Shown: piece by piece, positions 1-8,695 of the stretch
Position numbering within the stretch: position 1 is the first letter of the stretch
Layout: each line of letters starts with the position of its first letter
Assembly: GCF_025998815.1 (NCBI RefSeq)
Contig: NZ_AP026678.1
Coordinates: 2,108,001-2,172,000 of the forward strand
From: Ignavibacterium sp.
GTDB lineage: Bacteria > Bacteroidota > Ignavibacteria > Ignavibacteriales > Ignavibacteriaceae
Direction: 5' to 3'
DNA: 64,000 nucleotides
Notes under the pieces: generated by a model
The model's database searches: none
Seen by the model: the letters and a program-made list of their open reading frames with translations, nothing else
Told to the model about the DNA's origin: nothing
Position numbers and translations under genes: made by a program

Positions 1-1059
1 AATATAAATTGCAATTGTTCCTGCACCTGAATACAAATCATAAACAATTTCATCGCCTTTTAATTCAGCATAATCCAAAGCTGTTTGATAAAGTTTTTCA
101 GCTTGTCTGGTATTTGTTTGAAAGAACGAATTTGCGCTTATCCTGAAAGTGTAATTTCCTATTTTATCGTATATGAACCCGCTTCCGAAATAAACTTTCT
201 CATAATCACCAACTGCAACTGCAGATAATTTTTTGCTGATATTATTTACAATTGTTGTGATTGCCGGAAAATTTTTAACGAGTTGTTCAACATATTCTTT
301 AAGAAGTTCATCATCTTCATCTGATGTTACTAAATTCACCATTAAATCTTTTGTGTGATAGGATTGTCGAATCACAAGGTTCCGTAAAAATCCAGTGTGA
401 GTTTTTGTGGAATAGACAGAAACATTTTTTTCAATAAAAAATTTTCTGGTAAAATTTAATATTGAATTACTCAATTCGGACTGAAGAAAGCATTCGTTTA
501 TATCGAGAACTTTATCATAAATCTTTGGAATGTGAAGTCCGAGTGCAAAATCTTTTTGAAATTTATCGGCAGACGAAATTTCCTGTTTAGTTAACCAGCG
601 TTTATCACTGAATGAAAATTCCATCTTATTGCGATAGAAATAAATGTCATCCGAAGGGAGAATATTTTCAATTTCGAAATTGTTAAATCCACCAAGTTTA
701 TAAAATATTTCTTCTACTTGTTTCTGCTTATACTCAATCTGCTTTTGATATGAAAGGTCTTGCTGCTTACAGCCACCACAAACACCAAAGTATTTGCATT
801 TTGCTTTCACTCTATCTGGCGAAGCAGAAATGATTTCTGTTGTAATCGCCTCAGCATAGGATTTTTTAATCTTTGTTAATCTTGCTTTAACTACATCTCC
901 GGGATAAGAACAATGCACAAATACAACATAATTTTTTTCAAAACCATCGGAGTCATTTATTCCGAGTAAATCATTCTTTGAAACTTTTGCAATTCCCTTT
1001 CCTTCGAATGCATATTTTTCAATTTTAAATTCTGCTATATCGCCTTTTTTAATCTTCAT
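1..1059 (-). CDS. rlmD: 23S rRNA (uracil-C5)-methyltransferase, RlmD/TrmA family, 3' part outside window
   Basis: The minus strand reads without a stop from ATG at 1059 to the window edge (353 codons), so the C-terminal part with the catalytic Cys lies outside. The N-terminus looks like a TRAM RNA-binding domain (about residues 1-75). It is followed by the iron-sulphur motif CKYFGVCGGC, the usual C-x5-C-x2-C of the RlmD/TrmA family. Near the edge come FFQTN and DLYSGAGT, the start of the SAM-binding fold. The family makes 5-methyluridine in 23S rRNA or tRNA. The start overlaps the stop of the upstream methyltransferase as ATGA, so the two are translationally coupled. The exact target (RlmD, RlmC or TrmA type) cannot be decided from this part. 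Confidence 0.85.
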   Translation of the reverse strand, partial: MKIKKGDIAEFKIEKYAFEGKGIAKVSKNDLLGINDSDGFEKNYVVFVHCSYPGDVVKARLTKIKKSYAEAITTEIISASPDRVKAKCKYFGVCGGCKQQDLSYQKQIEYKQKQVEEIFYKLGGFNNFEIENILPSDDIYFYRNKMEFSFSDKRWLTKQEISSADKFQKDFALGLHIPKIYDKVLDINECFLQSELSNSILNFTRKFFIEKNVSVYSTKTHTGFLRNLVIRQSYHTKDLMVNLVTSDEDDELLKEYVEQLVKNFPAITTIVNNISKKLSAVAVGDYEKVYFGSGFIYDKIGNYTFRISANSFFQTNTRQAEKLYQTALDYAELKGDEIVYDLYSGAGTIAIYI

Positions 1060-1778
1060 TTTTCGTTTTGAGTTTTCTTTAATATCATCATCTTCAATCC
1101 AATAAACTTATCAGCTCCGAGTTTAAGATATGCATTGGATTCGTGACTGATTTTATTCAGCAGTTTTTTGTAATAACTTTTTTCTTTATCTGTTAGTGTT
1201 TCAATCGCTTGCTTCAACTGATTTGCAGCATTCTCATAATAATTTTTCAATGAAGATGATAAATCTTCCTGATATAGGACAAGGAAGTTTCTCTCTTCAT
1301 AATATTTTGCACACTCATCGTGATACAGGGGTAAGATATCAGATGATTCGAAAATGTCTTTTACAAATTGAGGATATTGTTTGGCCAAAGCTGTAATTTC
1401 ACTTACACACAGTACCGATTCATTTTTCAAAATTCTTTTAATCTCTTTGACAATTTTGTTTCTGTTTGTCAGAGAGATTGACGCCTGAGCATAGATCAAA
1501 TCAAATGATTCATCATTAAAATCTGTGTTTTCATAATCCATCATCTTAACAGAAACTTTTGAGTCCTTTGGAAGATTTAATCGTGAGTTGATTAATGATT
1601 CATAGTCATTTACAATAACTGTAACTGAAGCCGCACCGGAATCAATCATTTTTTCTGCAATCAATTCACTGTTTGAACCGATAACTAAAACAGTTTTATC
1701 ACTTAAATGAATTTTTGATTTCAGAATTCTGAATTGCTTGAAACCACCGGGAAGAAATATGTTTTGGTTCTTATTCAT
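1056..1778 (-). CDS. Class I SAM-dependent methyltransferase, unknown substrate
   Basis: 240 residues. A Rossmann-type motif I variant, VLVIGSNSE, lies around residues 30-38. It is followed by a motif around FDLIYAQASIS and by the helix KEIKRILKNESVL, as in small class I methyltransferases of the Methyltransf_11 type. Motif I lacks the usual GxGxG, so SAM binding is inferred from the overall fold. The gene ends in an ATGA overlap with the rlmD-like gene and probably forms a two-gene operon with it. The C-terminal 60 residues are charged and helical and give no clue to the substrate. Confidence 0.6.
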   Translation of the reverse strand: MNKNQNIFLPGGFKQFRILKSKIHLSDKTVLVIGSNSELIAEKMIDSGAASVTVIVNDYESLINSRLNLPKDSKVSVKMMDYENTDFNDESFDLIYAQASISLTNRNKIVKEIKRILKNESVLCVSEITALAKQYPQFVKDIFESSDILPLYHDECAKYYEERNFLVLYQEDLSSSLKNYYENAANQLKQAIETLTDKEKSYYKKLLNKISHESNAYLKLGADKFIGLKMMILKKTQNEK

Positions 1779-1922
1779 AAAATTTATCTCCGTAAAGTTA
1801 ATAAAATTACTCTATCTGTTTTTTTGAATGAACAACAAACTGAAAACTGATTTATTACTTTGTCATTAGGCATTCCAAAGACTATTTTTGAAGAGCAATT
1901 TCAACATACTTCAGAGGCACAA

Positions 1923-3947
1923 ATGAAAAAATTTCTCTCGTTAATTTTTCTGATAATATTCATTTCAATAACAATTTTCCCGCAATCAAAAAGAGCAATT
2001 ACAATCGACGATTTATGGGCGATGAAAAGAATTGGCAGTTATGATGTTTCTCCGGATGGAAAAACTTTGGCTTTTGCTCTGACATCGTACAGTTTCGACA
2101 CTAATAAAGGCAACTCCGATATTTATCTTATTGATATTGATGGAAAAAATTTAAGAGCACTGAAAAATTCTGATAAGAATGAAAGTGAACCAAAATTTTC
2201 ACCTGACGGAAAATCAATTGCCTTCACAAGAGATGGCCAAATCTGGCTATGTAATTTAGATGGTTCGAATGAAAAGCAACTTACAAAAATTTACTCAGAA
2301 GCTTCCGGATTTGAATGGTCTGCTGATGGTAAAAAGATTTTATTTGTTTCATCAGTTTATCCTGATTGTATTACACAGGACTGTAATGAACAAAAAGACA
2401 AAGCTAAAGAACAGAGTAAAGTTAAAGCTCAGATTTTTACTCAACTTATGTACAGACATTGGAATGATTGGCGTGGAGATAAAAGAAGTCATCTTTTTAT
2501 ACTTGATGTTGCTTCCGGAGACTTTAAGGATTTAACCGAAGGCAACACTGAAGATGTTCCGCCACTTGCTTTGGGCTCGTCAAATGATTACAACTTTTCT
2601 CCTGACGGGACTGAAATTGCTTTCACACTTAATCCTGAGTTCAGCAAAGCAACAAGTACAAACCTAGAAATTTTTCTTTTAAGTCTTACAGCTCCAGGCA
2701 CTCCTAAACTTATTTCCGATAGCAAAGGAGTTGATTGTCAACCTGTTTATTCACTGAACGGGAAATGGCTTGCCTGGACATCAATGAAAAGAGCCGGATT
2801 TGAAGCTGACAAAAAAGATATAATTCTCTTTGAACGAAGCACGGGAAAGATGAAAAATCTTACAGAAAATTTGGATCGCTCGGTGGAAGAATTCATCTGG
2901 TCACCGGATTCAAAAACAATTTACTTTACTGCGCAGAATGAAATAAACAGTTCTATCTACAAGCTTGATGTTGAAGAAGGTGAAATAACTCTATTTCATA
3001 AGGACAACTTCAATACATCCATAAAATTATCAAATGATGGAAAGACTTTATTTTTCCTTAAGCAAAGAGCAACTATGCCATCAGAGATTTATTCTCTCAG
3101 CACCGATGGAAAAAATACTTTGCGACAAATAACAAAGGTAAATGAAAATCTACTTTCTCAAATCGAAATGAATTCAGTTGAAACATTCTGGTGTGAAGGT
3201 GCAAATGGTGATAAAGTTCAATCAATTTTAGTTAAGCCACCGTTTTTTGATCCTGCAAAAAAATATCCGATGGTATTTTTAATTCACGGTGGTCCGCAAG
3301 GTGCGTGGGAAGATAATTTTCATTTCAGATGGAATTATCAAATGTTCGCTTCACAAGGTTATGTAGTAGTTGCTCCTAATCCACGCGGCTCAACAGGATA
3401 CGGACAAAAATTCACAGATGAGATTTCCGGCGACTGGGGCGGAAAAGTCTATACAGATTTGATGAACTCTTACGATTACGCTGTTAAAAACTTTTCATTC
3501 ATTGATTCAAAAAATACTTTTGCTGCGGGTGCTTCTTATGGTGGTTATATGATTAATTGGATTGCTGGTCATACAGACAGATTCAATGCTTTGGTTTCGC
3601 ACGCAGGAGTTTTTAATCTCGAAAGTATGTATGGAACAACCGAAGAACTTTGGTTTCCTGAATGGGAATATGGTGGAACTCCGTGGGAAAAAAGAGAAGT
3701 TTATGAGAAATGGTCTCCGCACAGATACATTCATAATTGCAAAACTCCGGTCTTGGTTGTACACGGTGCAAAAGATTTTCGTGTTCCAGAAGAGCAGGCA
3801 TTTCAGTTATTCACTTCTCTGCAGCGACTTGGTGTTGAAAGTAAATTTTTATATTTCCCTGACGAAACTCACTTTGTTGCAAAACCACTTAATTCAAAAC
3901 TATGGTGGGAAACTGTTTTTGAATGGTTTAAAACTCATTTGAAATAA
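1923..3947 (+). CDS. S9 family serine peptidase (prolyl oligopeptidase/acylaminoacyl-peptidase type), secreted
   Basis: The ATG at 1923 is chosen over an in-frame TTG at 1860. It follows AGAGG by 7 nt and opens directly into a signal peptide (KKFLSLIFLIIF...). The mature protein has an N-terminal beta-propeller of WD40/TolB-like PD40 repeats (SPDGK motifs) up to about residue 400 and a C-terminal alpha/beta hydrolase domain. The triad is visible: Ser538 in GASYGGYM, Asp618 in HGAKDFRVP and His650 in FPDETHF. Family members cleave short peptides, often dipeptides or N-acylated residues. Periplasmic location is inferred from the signal peptide. The next gene starts 12 nt downstream. Confidence 0.9.
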   Translation: MKKFLSLIFLIIFISITIFPQSKRAITIDDLWAMKRIGSYDVSPDGKTLAFALTSYSFDTNKGNSDIYLIDIDGKNLRALKNSDKNESEPKFSPDGKSIAFTRDGQIWLCNLDGSNEKQLTKIYSEASGFEWSADGKKILFVSSVYPDCITQDCNEQKDKAKEQSKVKAQIFTQLMYRHWNDWRGDKRSHLFILDVASGDFKDLTEGNTEDVPPLALGSSNDYNFSPDGTEIAFTLNPEFSKATSTNLEIFLLSLTAPGTPKLISDSKGVDCQPVYSLNGKWLAWTSMKRAGFEADKKDIILFERSTGKMKNLTENLDRSVEEFIWSPDSKTIYFTAQNEINSSIYKLDVEEGEITLFHKDNFNTSIKLSNDGKTLFFLKQRATMPSEIYSLSTDGKNTLRQITKVNENLLSQIEMNSVETFWCEGANGDKVQSILVKPPFFDPAKKYPMVFLIHGGPQGAWEDNFHFRWNYQMFASQGYVVVAPNPRGSTGYGQKFTDEISGDWGGKVYTDLMNSYDYAVKNFSFIDSKNTFAAGASYGGYMINWIAGHTDRFNALVSHAGVFNLESMYGTTEELWFPEWEYGGTPWEKREVYEKWSPHRYIHNCKTPVLVVHGAKDFRVPEEQAFQLFTSLQRLGVESKFLYFPDETHFVAKPLNSKLWWETVFEWFKTHLK

Positions 3948-3959
3948 TGGAGGTAAAAA

Positions 3960-4376
3960 ATGAAAGAGAGAGATATTCAAATCGTATCACCCGATGATGA
4001 AATATTCGAAGACTTAAATGATCTTGGTGCCTTCAATATCGGAGGCAAAAGCGAAAAACAAATTGAAGAAGATTATAAAGAAAAAGCAACTTATGTTGAA
4101 GAAAATCTTTGGACGAAGCTTGAAAGGGTTGGTAAGAAAATTTCTTTTGCTAAAGATATTATAGCGCTGTTCAATTATATGCGTGACCCTTTAGTAAGCT
4201 GGCATCGTAAAGCAATTGTTGTGATGGGATTGATTTATTTCATTTCACCAATTGACACAATTCCGGATATAGCTCCTTTAATTGGTTATCTGGATGATCT
4301 CGGCGTAATTACTGCACTGCTAAAATTTCTCGGTCACGAACTGATTCCATATTATGATAAAAACTACAGAGCTTAA
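3960..4376 (+). CDS. YkvA-family DUF1232 small membrane protein
   Basis: 138 residues. The C-terminal half carries the DUF1232 signature: a hydrophobic segment leading into FISPIDTIPDIAPLIGYLDD, then a second hydrophobic helix. The N-terminal half is acidic and helical. The function of the family is unknown. A good GGAGG site precedes the ATG. The stop TAA overlaps the next ATG (TAATG), so it is coupled to the NUDIX gene. Confidence 0.8.
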   Translation: MKERDIQIVSPDDEIFEDLNDLGAFNIGGKSEKQIEEDYKEKATYVEENLWTKLERVGKKISFAKDIIALFNYMRDPLVSWHRKAIVVMGLIYFISPIDTIPDIAPLIGYLDDLGVITALLKFLGHELIPYYDKNYRA

Positions 4377-4900
4377 TGAATTACAAACTTTTAAAATCTG
4401 AAATAAAGTATCACGGAAAAGTTTTTGATCATCAGGTTGATGAAATTCAATACGACAGCGGAAATATTGGGATAAGAGAAGTTGCTGTTCATCCTGGCGG
4501 AGCAGTTGTAATTCCAATAAAAGATGATGGAAAAATTATTTTAGTAAAACAGTTTCGTTATCCGCTACAAAAAACTTTAATTGAACTTCCTGCCGGAAAG
4601 CTTGATAAAAATGAAGACCCTTTAAAGTGTGCAACAAGAGAACTTGAAGAAGAAACAGGTTACAAAGCCAAACATTTCGAAAAGCTTGGTGCAATTTATA
4701 CAGCGCCCGGATATTGTACTGAAATTCTTCATATATACAAAGCGACAGGATTGATTGCCGGCAACCATAATCGTGAGGAAGGTGAGCAAGGCATGGAACT
4801 GCTTGAATTTTCTTTGGATGAAATCAAAAAGAAAATTTTATCCGGTGAGATAAATGATGCAAAAACAATTGCAGGCATATTTTATTTAGCTCAAAAATGA
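4376..4900 (+). CDS. NUDIX hydrolase, ADP-ribose pyrophosphatase type
   Basis: 174 residues with a full Nudix box starting at GKLDKNEDP and continuing through RELEEETGY (G-x5-E-x7-REL-x-EE-x-GY). The sequence AIYTAPGYCTEILHIY downstream is typical of the ADP-ribose pyrophosphatase (NudF-like) branch, which hydrolyses ADP-sugars to AMP and sugar phosphate. It starts in a TAATG overlap with the DUF1232 gene. The substrate is inferred from the subfamily pattern only. Confidence 0.85.
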   Translation: MNYKLLKSEIKYHGKVFDHQVDEIQYDSGNIGIREVAVHPGGAVVIPIKDDGKIILVKQFRYPLQKTLIELPAGKLDKNEDPLKCATRELEEETGYKAKHFEKLGAIYTAPGYCTEILHIYKATGLIAGNHNREEGEQGMELLEFSLDEIKKKILSGEINDAKTIAGIFYLAQK

Positions 4901-4914
4901 TTATAGGAGCAGTT

Positions 4915-5520
4915 ATGAAAAAGTTTTTTGCGCTTCTTAATCTCTGCTTAATTTTCTTCACTTTTGAAAATTCTCTTTCACAAACCAAACTTGAATTTAG
5001 TGCCGGATACATTCACACTCTGAATAGTGAAAATATTTTCGCACACATCAAAGATGGTTTTCAAGGCTCTGTTGCCATAACACATCCATTATCAGAAACA
5101 GTAGATTTAACCGGAAGAATACTTTATCAATCACGAAGTTTTGACACCAAAAGTTTCTCATTTATAATCCCCGCTGTTGTTGGTTATTCAATTCCGGTTA
5201 TAACAAATGGTGATAATCTGAAATCCTACGGAGTTTTGTTGGGTGTAAGACTATTTTCAAGTCGTTATAAATTCATAAACACCTTTATCAGCACTGAAGC
5301 AGGAATTATTCATCATTCAGACAGTTATTATGAGTTGGATAACTTCACAAGAATTAAATATGCTAACAGCAAAACACTTTTTGAATATTCATTCGGACTT
5401 GGATTTCGCTTCAGTATCAATGAGAATTATAGCGTCAATATTGAAGGGAAAATGTCTCACATTCCCTCTGAAGGATTGGTTTATTTCCCGATAAGTCTGG
5501 GTTTTATGATTCCATTTTAG
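4915..5520 (+). CDS. Predicted outer-membrane beta-barrel protein, unknown function
   Basis: About 201 residues. The ATG at 4915 is preferred to the one at 4897 because AGGAG sits 5 nt before it and a signal peptide (KKFFALLNLCLIFF...LSQ) begins there. The rest is a series of alternating beta strands with aromatic ends and closes with a hydrophobic strand ending in Phe (LGFMIPF), as in outer-membrane barrels. No family was recognised. It follows the NUDIX gene closely and may be co-transcribed. Confidence 0.6.
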   Translation: MKKFFALLNLCLIFFTFENSLSQTKLEFSAGYIHTLNSENIFAHIKDGFQGSVAITHPLSETVDLTGRILYQSRSFDTKSFSFIIPAVVGYSIPVITNGDNLKSYGVLLGVRLFSSRYKFINTFISTEAGIIHHSDSYYELDNFTRIKYANSKTLFEYSFGLGFRFSINENYSVNIEGKMSHIPSEGLVYFPISLGFMIPF

Positions 5521-5603
5521 AAAAATCGGTGACAAATATTTATTTCAAATCTTTTATCTATACTTCAAAATTTCTATATTGAACAGGCACTAATGCAATC
5601 TTT

Positions 5604-6362
5604 ATGAAGATTTATAATCATCTTAGAAATACAATTAAACAAAAGGGAGCGGCTTATTTAATACTGCTCGATCCTGATAAACTTCCCGAAGAAAAACTTC
5701 AGGGATTTCTGATTCATTGTGAAAAAAGTGGAGTGGATGGATTTCTTGTTGGCGGTAGTTTGATGATTAATGGTGATTTCGAGTCTTTCATTTCCAAAAT
5801 AAAATTATTCACAAAACTTCCTTTGATAATTTTCCCGGGAAGCATTACACAAGTCTCACCAAATGCAGATGCAATTTTATTTCTTTCTGTTGTAAGCGGA
5901 AGAAATCCGGAACATCTGATTGGCAAACATGTTCTTGCTGCTCCTTCAATTAAAAAAAGCGGGATTGAGCCAATATCTACTGCTTATATTCTGGTTGATT
6001 CCGGCTCAACTACAACTGCAGTTTATATGAGCGGCAGCTTACCAATTCCACGCAACAAACCTGAAATTGCTGCTGCAACTGCTTTGGCTTCTGAATATCT
6101 TGGTATGAAACTTATTTATCTTGAAGCCGGAAGTGGTGCAGAGCAACCTGTACCTGATGAAATGGTAAAATCTGTCTGTGAACAATGTTCTGTTCCTGTA
6201 ATTGTTGGTGGTGGAATCAGAGATTCTGCAACAGCAAGAAAAAAAGTTGAATGTGGTGCTTCGATTATTGTAACCGGAAATTTCTTTGAAGATGAAAACA
6301 ACTGGGATTTAGTTAAGGAATTTGCAAATGCAGTTCATATTAAAAATTCCATCCTGGTTTAA
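5604..6362 (+). CDS. Geranylgeranylglyceryl phosphate synthase family protein (GGGPS/PcrB-like)
   Basis: 252 residues with a TIM-barrel fold. Family motifs are LLDPDK near residue 23, FLVGGSLM, IIFPGS, YLEAGSGAEQPVP and VGGGIRDSATARKK. The last is the phosphate-binding part. Members join glycerol-1-phosphate to a polyprenyl diphosphate to give an ether lipid headgroup precursor. In archaea this makes membrane lipids; in some Bacteroidetes and relatives homologues (group II) exist, with a role that is less clear. No glycerol-1-phosphate dehydrogenase is visible nearby. Confidence 0.85.
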   Translation: MKIYNHLRNTIKQKGAAYLILLDPDKLPEEKLQGFLIHCEKSGVDGFLVGGSLMINGDFESFISKIKLFTKLPLIIFPGSITQVSPNADAILFLSVVSGRNPEHLIGKHVLAAPSIKKSGIEPISTAYILVDSGSTTTAVYMSGSLPIPRNKPEIAAATALASEYLGMKLIYLEAGSGAEQPVPDEMVKSVCEQCSVPVIVGGGIRDSATARKKVECGASIIVTGNFFEDENNWDLVKEFANAVHIKNSILV

Positions 6363-6400
6363 TTAACTTTTCTCCACAATCTTTAACAAGAAAGACTTTT

Positions 6401-6985
6401 ATGGACGCAAAAAAATTTTTTACTGATTCTTTAAATGAAAGCGCTGAAACAAAATTAAAAATGAGAGATCAGCTGATGGATGAAGTTCTTTCAGCCGTTG
6501 ATTTGCTTGTTGATTGTTTTAAGAATGGGAATAAATTATTGTTATGCGGTAATGGCGGAAGTGCTGCTGATTCACAACATATTGCAACTGAGTTGATGAT
6601 AAGATTAAGTCATCATATTCAAAGACCTGCATTACCTGCAATTGCACTTACTACAGACACATCAAATCTTACTGCAGGTGGAAATGATATTGGTTTCGAA
6701 AATGTTTTTGCAAGAAATGTTGAAGGGCTTGGAAATAAAGGTGATGTTCTGCTTGCAATTTCTACAAGCGGAAATTCTCAGAATGTTATCAAAGCAGTTG
6801 ATATGGCTCATCAGAAAGGAATGAAGGTAATCGGATTTCTTGGTGGAAGCGGCGGTAAATTAAAACCGATGGTTGATATTCCGATTGTTATTCCTTCACC
6901 CAACACACAGAGAATTCAGGAAGGACACATCACAGTTGCACACATTATTTGTGAATTGGTGGAGGATAAATTATATGGTTCGTGA
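6401..6985 (+). CDS. gmhA: Sedoheptulose-7-phosphate isomerase (phosphoheptose isomerase)
   Basis: 194 residues, the normal family length. It is a single SIS domain with CGNGGSAADSQHIATEL (substrate phosphate loop), LAISTSGNSQNV and the C-terminal RIQEGHITVAHIICE helix, all typical of GmhA. It converts sedoheptulose-7-phosphate to D-glycero-D-manno-heptose-7-phosphate, the first step to the heptose of LPS core or S-layer glycans. It is the last gene of the plus-strand run and converges on the DUF192 gene with an 8-nt gap. Confidence 0.93.
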   Translation: MDAKKFFTDSLNESAETKLKMRDQLMDEVLSAVDLLVDCFKNGNKLLLCGNGGSAADSQHIATELMIRLSHHIQRPALPAIALTTDTSNLTAGGNDIGFENVFARNVEGLGNKGDVLLAISTSGNSQNVIKAVDMAHQKGMKVIGFLGGSGGKLKPMVDIPIVIPSPNTQRIQEGHITVAHIICELVEDKLYGS

Positions 6986-6993
6986 TAAAATTA

Positions 6994-7548
6994 TCACTGA
7001 CTTAGTTTCATTTCCATCCAATCAATTTTATCACCGACCTGAATATTGTGTTTATCAGTAAATCCGGCTAAAACTTCCACAACATATCTCGCGGGCTTTG
7101 ACGAAGGATAACTTATATCCGAAAGTATTCTTGTGTTTTTATGAATGGTAACTATTGTTTTGCTTTCATCTACAAAAATCATATCAAGAGAAATAAGAGT
7201 ATTACGCATCCAGAATGAAAGAAAATCCTGTCGCAGGAAAATAAAAAGCATTCCCTGATTTTCAGTCATCTCTTTTCTGTTCATTAAACCAAGTTGGCGT
7301 TGATAGTCATCATCAGCAATTTCAATATCAATTTTAGCTTTTGTGTTGCCAAGTGAATCAGAAAATATAAGTTCACCTTCTTTGGTAAATGTATAATATT
7401 CCATTTCGTGCTTTGAGTCTTTTATAAAATTGTTAAAAATTAAAAAAGCAGCTATTAAAACTAAAACGATTACAATGCCTATCTGCTTTGCGCCAAACTT
7501 CTTTTGCGTTTTATTTTTTTTTGAGTTTCTACTGTTCTTTTGTACCAT
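6994..7548 (-). CDS. DUF192 protein, membrane-anchored
   Basis: The start at 7548 is chosen because the upstream in-frame extension (ATG at 7608) is not protein-like and the N-terminus MVQKNSRNSKKNKTQ leads straight into one transmembrane segment. The rest is a DUF192 domain: QRQLGLMNRKEM, GMLFIF, SFWMRNTLISLDMIFV and YVVEVLAG. The function is unknown. The domain is often anchored outside the inner membrane. It converges with gmhA. Confidence 0.8.
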   Translation of the reverse strand: MVQKNSRNSKKNKTQKKFGAKQIGIVIVLVLIAAFLIFNNFIKDSKHEMEYYTFTKEGELIFSDSLGNTKAKIDIEIADDDYQRQLGLMNRKEMTENQGMLFIFLRQDFLSFWMRNTLISLDMIFVDESKTIVTIHKNTRILSDISYPSSKPARYVVEVLAGFTDKHNIQVGDKIDWMEMKLSQ

Positions 7549-7616
7549 ATATATTTTTTTGAATATTTGTTTGTGAAAAATAAAAAAAGTATTACTCAGA
7601 TTTAGCAATCAGTTTT

Positions 7617-8465
7617 ATGCAAATATTATCCCGTGAAATGATCTCTTTACCCGAGCAACAAAATAAAATGATCATCAGCGGTTGGGGCGCTGATGTTCTT
7701 GATAAAACTACAGTTGAAAAGATTACATATCTTTCTGATGGATTAAAAGTAAAAGGTTATATCGCTTATCCGAATGATAATTCAAAAACATATCCTTGTA
7801 TTATATGGTGCAGAGGCGGTTATGGAAATGCCGGCGCAATTGATAAATTCACCGCAAGAGGAATGTTCGGACAATTAGCAAGTTGGGGCTATTGTGTATT
7901 TGCATCTCAGTATCGCGGCAATGATGGTAGCGAAGGTCACGATGATTTTGGTGGTGATGATGTGAATGATATCCTTAATCTAATTCCGCTTGCAGATGAA
8001 ATTCCGCAGGCAAATAAAAATGTTTGGGGAATTGAAGGTTGGAGCCGCGGCGGAATGATGACTTACCTGACTCTTACCAGAACAAATATTTTCAAGGCAG
8101 CAATTGTGCTTGGTGGTATAGCTAATCTGCGTTGCAATGCTGAAGAAAGTAAATTTATGCGTCGGCTTTATGAATACTCTTTGGGAAATTTTACTAATGA
8201 GGAATTCAAAAAGAGATGTGAAGAAAGGTCCATTATTAATTTTCCTGAAAAGCTTTCACGACAAACACCTCTGCTTATCATTCACGGCAATGCTGACGAA
8301 AGAGTTTTACCACACGATTCAATTGATTTATCCTACAAACTTCTCGAATTAAATTTCCCATTCCGATTGGTAATGCTTGAAGGTGGTGATCATTTTCTTA
8401 AATCTCACCGTCAGGAAGTTGATGAAATGAGAAGAAAATGGTTTGACAGGTTTCTGAAAAACTGA
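7617..8465 (+). CDS. Alpha/beta hydrolase, prolyl-oligopeptidase-like, cytoplasmic
   Basis: 282 residues with no signal peptide. Core motifs are WCRGGYGN (oxyanion region), nucleophile Ser in GWSRGGMM, Asp in HGNADERV and His in GGDHFL. This is the S9 catalytic domain alone, without a beta-propeller, so it could be an esterase or a small peptidase. It is divergent from the DUF192 gene with 68 bp between starts. Confidence 0.75.
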   Translation: MQILSREMISLPEQQNKMIISGWGADVLDKTTVEKITYLSDGLKVKGYIAYPNDNSKTYPCIIWCRGGYGNAGAIDKFTARGMFGQLASWGYCVFASQYRGNDGSEGHDDFGGDDVNDILNLIPLADEIPQANKNVWGIEGWSRGGMMTYLTLTRTNIFKAAIVLGGIANLRCNAEESKFMRRLYEYSLGNFTNEEFKKRCEERSIINFPEKLSRQTPLLIIHGNADERVLPHDSIDLSYKLLELNFPFRLVMLEGGDHFLKSHRQEVDEMRRKWFDRFLKN

Positions 8466-8570
8466 GTAGGAACTATTTCCAGGAATCGATTTCCGGACGA
8501 CTTTACTTTTAATTTTGTCGATGAAATAATAATTAATCTCAGTCACACCGCACAGCTCATTTCTTGTTAA

Positions 8571-8639
8571 TCAAAGCCGATTGATATATTTTTTCAAACC
8601 AAGTTGAGCATAAATTTCCTTCGCTTCATCATATTGAAG
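8571..8639 (-). pseudogene. Possible relic of the 3' end of a lost gene
   Basis: In the 230-bp gap before aceE the minus strand has a short open stretch reading YDEAKEIYAQLGLKKYINRL then TGA. This resembles the C-terminal helix of TPR or adenylate-cyclase-like proteins. There is no start codon or room for the rest of a gene. Nothing else is seen in the gap except the ribosome binding site of aceE. Confidence 0.3.
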
Positions 8640-8695
8640 TGAATTTTTCTAACATAGAATTGTTTAATCAGAAAATCGTAAAAAAGGATTGATTT

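Noticed and set aside
1860-1922. TTG start for the S9 peptidase
   Set aside because: It would put 21 extra residues before a clear signal peptide; ATG 1923 has a ribosome binding site.
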